64,000 nt of DNA from Udeniomyces pyricola (lineage: Eukaryota; Basidiomycota; Tremellomycetes; Cystofilobasidiales; Mrakiaceae), in the NCBI GenBank assembly GCA_039545295.1, contig BCIK01000001.1, positions 1,612,001 through 1,676,000 of the forward strand. The letters run 5' to 3'. Under the pieces are notes generated by a model. That model was not told the DNA's origin and ran no database searches. It was given only the letters and a program-made list of their open reading frames with translations. Positions within the stretch are counted from its first letter, which is position 1. Each line of letters starts with the position of its first letter. The position numbers and the translations under genes are program-made. Shown here piece after piece: positions 60,265-64,000 of the stretch.

Positions 60265-62840
60265 TCAATCAATCTCGATGACATCGTAAGCCTGTTGCTT
60301 CGCCTTGCCTTTTCCCTTGCTACTACTCCCCGTCGATCTGAGTGTATTGCCCCCACCCGAAAGGTTTGCCCACGGATCGACTGGTCCAGCATCGGCGGCA
60401 TCGGAATCTTGGGCCGCAACGGGTGCGCCCGGACGTGGAGTCGAAGAACTCGAGGATGTCGCCGAGGTGGATGACGTGGTTGGGTCAGAAGTGGAAGGTG
60501 TGGGTGGAGCAAACGTCCGAGGGGCTCGCCCAGAGAGTGTCGCGCCGGATGTAGAAAGGCCAGAGAAAGGAACGGCCTAAACCAACACAAGCAAGAAGCC
60601 AGAAACGACCCGGATCAGTACGTATGAGCAAATCGGAAGAAGAGTGCTTTCAAAAAGTTGTCAAGATCATGAGGTACGAAGTAAGAGGAGAGTGCAACCA
60701 CATCAGGCACTTACCGGCGTTGCAGTGGCTTCGGCGGATGAAGACCCTGGCTTAGGGGCGGCCGGGTCAAAAGGTTTGTACTGCCAACCGAAAAAGAGCT
60801 TGCCCGGTGGAAGGTGGAGTGCGGCTGGAACTGGGTCGGATGAGGCTGAGAGAGCAGACGTTGGGATGATGCGCGCTTTGCTATACGTGGGTGATACGGG
60901 AGAGGAGGAGGGGGGAGATTGTGCAACGAGATGAGAATCATGATAAGATGGGAACACAAAGGTCGAGCAATCGGGCCGCCGGTTTGCATTTGCACACGGT
61001 AATAGACGAGAGAGCAGAGGGACGAAGAATAAAGACTCACTCGGTCCGTCGAATGATGCTGCTCGGGTCTGCCTCCTCAATCTTTTTGGCTAGTCCCTTT
61101 CCCTTTGTTCTCCTCCCGTTAAGGGATCTTCCACCACCTACGAAGGCTTCGAATGCAGCCTCGGCTGCATCGGATGTGTCACCTCGACCCGAGGCAGATG
61201 AGGCAGAGGATGGCGTCGTAGAAGTGACGTCGATGTTAAGCTTGGAAGCCATCGTCTGGATCGCTTTGGGAGGAGGAGGAGCAGGCTCGACGTAGCCCTT
61301 GGGGGTGGCGAAATCGACCTGAAGAGCGTAATATGACGCATGTTCGAACGTAGTGAGCGACCAGGATTCAACGGACAGTCAAGCAACGGGAGGAAAAAGA
61401 TCGCGAAAGTCCTTACCTCGAGATCAGTGTCCTGACACGAAATACCTGGTCCCTCAGGCTGGGTTTCCATCACAAGGAACTCGAACGCGATCGAGTTGTA
61501 CGAGACCGAGAAGATGTCACCTCTGGTCAGGCATGAGAAGTTTCGGAGACATGACTCAAGGCTAAAAAGAATATGGAGAAAAAAAAAAGATGAGAGAAGG
61601 TCGTTCAGGATCGGGAGGGGAGGGACGTAAGGACGAGCGACGGCTATGCTTCCTTCATCAGCGACACTCACACCGCCTTTGGGTCGGAGACCTCGAGGAA
61701 CTCAAGGTTCTGTGCCTGAATTTTGACCAGTTTACCCTTGGGCAGCTTTGCCCCGGTCGCTCGGATAGGGTCACCCTCGCCCAAGCTAGAGAGATGAAGA
61801 GAAACGATGCGCGTCGTCAGTATCTCGTCAAGATCGACAAGAAAGCTCTCGACGCAACGACTCACTTGAGGGTTCGCATCATCTTGATTGGGGAGCATAG
61901 CAGAAATCAAGAAACACAGAACAACTCTCAGCCCGAGCCGAGCAAAACGCAGGAATACGATGGACCGTGAGCTACCACGCACCCAAGGTGGCAGGTAGAC
62001 GACTCCCTCCTCAGCAATGAACTCCAGAACACCGGCATGGGTCTCGAGCGCTGCTGATCTTGGATTCCGCAGGTGGAAAGCCCATGGGCCTTCGAGCTCC
62101 AGGTTGGCTGGCGAGGGAGAAAAATGAAAGGTGCGCTTGAGGATCAGTCTCCCTCTTCCATGGGACGAGCGGCGTATATACGACAAGCAGCTCACTCAGT
62201 CGAACCAAAGCAGAAGGTGGCATGATGACTGGAGGATAGGTTTGATCAGTTGGATACAAAGAGATAGCAAAGCCAATGGAACCGGTAGGTGAGCAGAGGA
62301 GAACGGTCAGCATCGGTAAGTGTCGACGTCATCAGATCCCATCCCGTTGTCGACGCGAAACGAGCACGAGACGGGCGTACTCTTGCCGCCGTGGACGAGA
62401 TTGGCCCGGGTAGAGCCCTTGGAAAGCATCTCGGTTGAGTAAGCCCTGAAATGGTCGTCGTAGGCTCGACTAGAGAGAGAGAGAGGTTGCCCATCGGGAA
62501 GGGAAGGGGTGAGACGAGTATATGAGCCATCGGTCCGCTCGAGAGTCGAGGCTATTCAGGGCTAAGCAAGACAGGCAGAGAAGCAGTCATCGACTAACGG
62601 TGGAGGAGCCTCTCTCTGCCCCCCAAACCCTCCGGCAAGCTGGGAGAGGAAGCCACCTGGTGGACACATGGTCAGATGACGGGGGTCGCAGACGACAGGT
62701 GTGAGTTCAGGTGTTGGAGATGACCGGCGGGCTCTGATTGCGTGGAGGTGGTCTAGTCAGTTGAGGGATCAAGGTCTCGCACCTGGACCGCCAAAGGGAG
62801 CGCCGCCTGCTGGATCGTCGGCGTAATGGGAATTGAACAT
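60265..62840 (-). CDS. UFD1: Ubiquitin fusion degradation protein 1 (Cdc48 cofactor)
   Basis: Eleven exons: 62840-62783, 62656-62599, 62469-62381, 62228-62196, 62107-61983, 61882-61866 (17 nt), 61785-61672, 61561-61417, 61318-61041, 60880-60715 and 60576-60265; 464 residues, all phases agree. Ufd1 with Npl4 binds ubiquitylated clients and brings them to the Cdc48/p97 unfoldase. The N-terminal Ufd1 domain is typical: FRAYSTEMLSKGSTRANLV, GGKIIMPPSALVRLS, NLELEGPWAFHLRNP, THAGVLEFIAEEGVVYLPPW, MMRTLKLGEGDPIRATGAKL, LPKGKLVKIQAQNLEFLEVS, DPKAVLESCLRNFSCLTRGD, FEFLVMETQPEG and DTDLEVDFATPKGY. The C-terminal half is basic and Ser/Pro-rich as usual, with LPPGKLFFGWQYKPFD, a conserved Ufd1 tail motif. 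The first 36 residues are Gly-rich (GGFLSQLAGGFGG). Confidence 0.94.
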
Positions 62841-63337
62841 GGATGTGACCGCTTAGAAGGAAGGAAGAAGGAAGTGTGGGGTGATGGTGAGCAGGTGAGA
62901 TGGGTTGGTGTTGAGGGGAATTGTGCGGTGACCGGTGATGAGGGATACTGGAGTTTCCCAGACTCGTCGTGTATAGATTGTAACAGCAGTGGTGGGACGT
63001 GACGCGTGACGCGTGATGGATGGGGATTTGCTGGGCGGTGCTGATGGAGTTGTTGCGGTGCTCCGAATTGTTGCAACGTTGTTCGTTCATGATGCATGAA
63101 TAATAATAGTCAAGATGCAAAGGAGTTGCCCCTTTGAAGACTAACGAGTCAACTACAAGTTGATTCCAAAGTCAACAACTCCCTCACCGCATATATCCAC
63201 CACATATCAACGCATATCCTCACTTTTTCCCAATCCCAATCCCAATCCCAGTCCCCTTGGCCTTGCCGGGTTCCTTTGCCCACCTTTCGGCCAGCTCTCG
63301 AGCTTAACGAACAGCCGCCCCTCCCATCGCCCGCACC
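62841..63337. other. Divergent promoter region, UFD1 and right-edge gene
   Basis: About 500 bases between start codons. It contains a gacgcgtgacgcgtgatg doublet (63001-63016), a tcccaa repeat (63230-63250) and pyrimidine-rich leader sequence before the plus-strand start. No gene seen. Confidence 0.55.
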
Positions 63338-64000
63338 ATGGCCGCCTCGGCCTTCACCAACCTCCTCGCCTCGACTACGGCGACAACCCATCATCCTGAC
63401 GAGACCACCTTCCTCGATCCAAACGTCTCCTTGCCCTCCCTTGCCGATAGCTTTCACTCCGAGGACGAACGCGACAAAGCAGGTCCACGCGATTTTGGTG
63501 TCGGTTCGAGTCGCGTAGGAGGGGCAGGTGATCGCTCTCGGCCGGGCAAAGAGACAGAACACCGTCCTCGGTCGCCAGCCCCAAACTCGATCCGACGACT
63601 TGGCGATACACCTGGTACAGCGAGGAAAGCAAGGTCAACTAGAAGCCGTAAGCATCGACGATCCTGCAAACCATAGCATACTGAACAATTCACGCATCTC
63701 GAGCCCATCGGCGACGCCCTTCCCTTCTTGCGACGCGTCTCGGCTTCGTCTTTCTGTCCTGGATCAATGCTTCTTTGCCAGCAGACACTGGTACGATGGC
63801 TCACATATACCTTCCTCCTCTCAATCATCCTTCTCGTCTGTTGCTTGGTCAACAATCTTAGATCTCCGCTCTGTCTCACCAGCTAGCTTCGACGACGGCT
63901 CCCAGTCCATCTCCCCTTCACGCTTCCCGCCATCAGCCCTCGCCGACATTCCGACCCCACGAGCACGCGACAAACAGTCTAACACCTACACTCGCTCCCC
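63338..64000 (+). CDS. Unknown protein, 5' end (runs off the window)
   Basis: Exon 1, 63338-63647, starts with MAASAFTNLLASTTATTHH and ends at a GTAAGC donor; a second exon from 63862 continues in phase (HLRSVSPASFDDGSQSISPS) to the edge of the window. The visible 150 residues are Ser/Thr/Pro-rich with Arg clusters (KARSTRSR) and look disordered, so the family cannot be told. A very small exon inside the 214-base gap (around 63780, after TTGCCAG) cannot be excluded. Confidence 0.6.

Noticed and set aside
1..64000. tRNA or rRNA genes
   Set aside because: I looked for B-box-like GGTTCGAATCC words and found none in a credible context; a covariance search could still find one.

Overview
This window is nuclear DNA from a fungus, most likely a basidiomycete. 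The genes are dense and intron-rich: up to 15 exons, introns mostly 60-250 nt, donors of the GTRNGT type and CAG/TAG acceptors. Protein content fits: a GT69 mannosyltransferase of the cryptococcal CMT1/CAP59 family, fungal Tom40, Ubp2, Sub2, Atg1 and Ufd1. I cannot place it below phylum. Gene models were assembled by eye from open frames, splice signals and phase agreement. Every complete model listed sums to a multiple of three; one gene (8837-10069) remains unresolved.

Layout, left to right: 3' part of a gamma-glutamyltransferase (+); a small conserved protein with slight resemblance to fungal DUF5572/Pex39-type proteins (-); left arm of a large inverted repeat carrying secreted-protein gene copy A (+); a poorly resolved membrane protein (+); an NYN/PIN-like nuclease-domain protein (-); a 1295-residue unknown protein (+); a polytopic membrane protein (-); TOM40 (+); a UBP2-type deubiquitinase (+); a GT69 mannosyltransferase (-); an F-box-like protein (-); the RNA helicase SUB2 (+); the autophagy kinase ATG1 (-); right arm of the inverted repeat with secreted-protein copy B (-); paralogues C (+) and D (-); UFD1 (-); and the 5' end of an unknown gene (+) at the right edge.

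The conserved genes look like ordinary housekeeping neighbours (mitochondrial import, ubiquitin removal, ubiquitin-dependent segregation, mRNA export, autophagy, glycan synthesis), with no sign of a shared pathway. The unusual part is the secreted-protein family. Two nearly identical 3.2-kb inverted arms about 41 kb apart each carry a copy coding for the same 208-residue cysteine-free secreted protein. Paralogue C shares near-identical exons 1, 3, 4 and 5 with A and B but has unrelated introns. Paralogue D lacks two of the four introns. This pattern suggests repeated homogenisation, possibly through cDNA, and an inverted repeat able to flip a block of essential genes. Both arms carry an N at exactly the same place in a homopolymer, so an assembly contribution must be excluded first.

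Intergenic DNA is rich in poly-C/G runs, purine-only stretches and short tandem repeats, including a seven-fold TATAAAA array between the F-box gene and SUB2.
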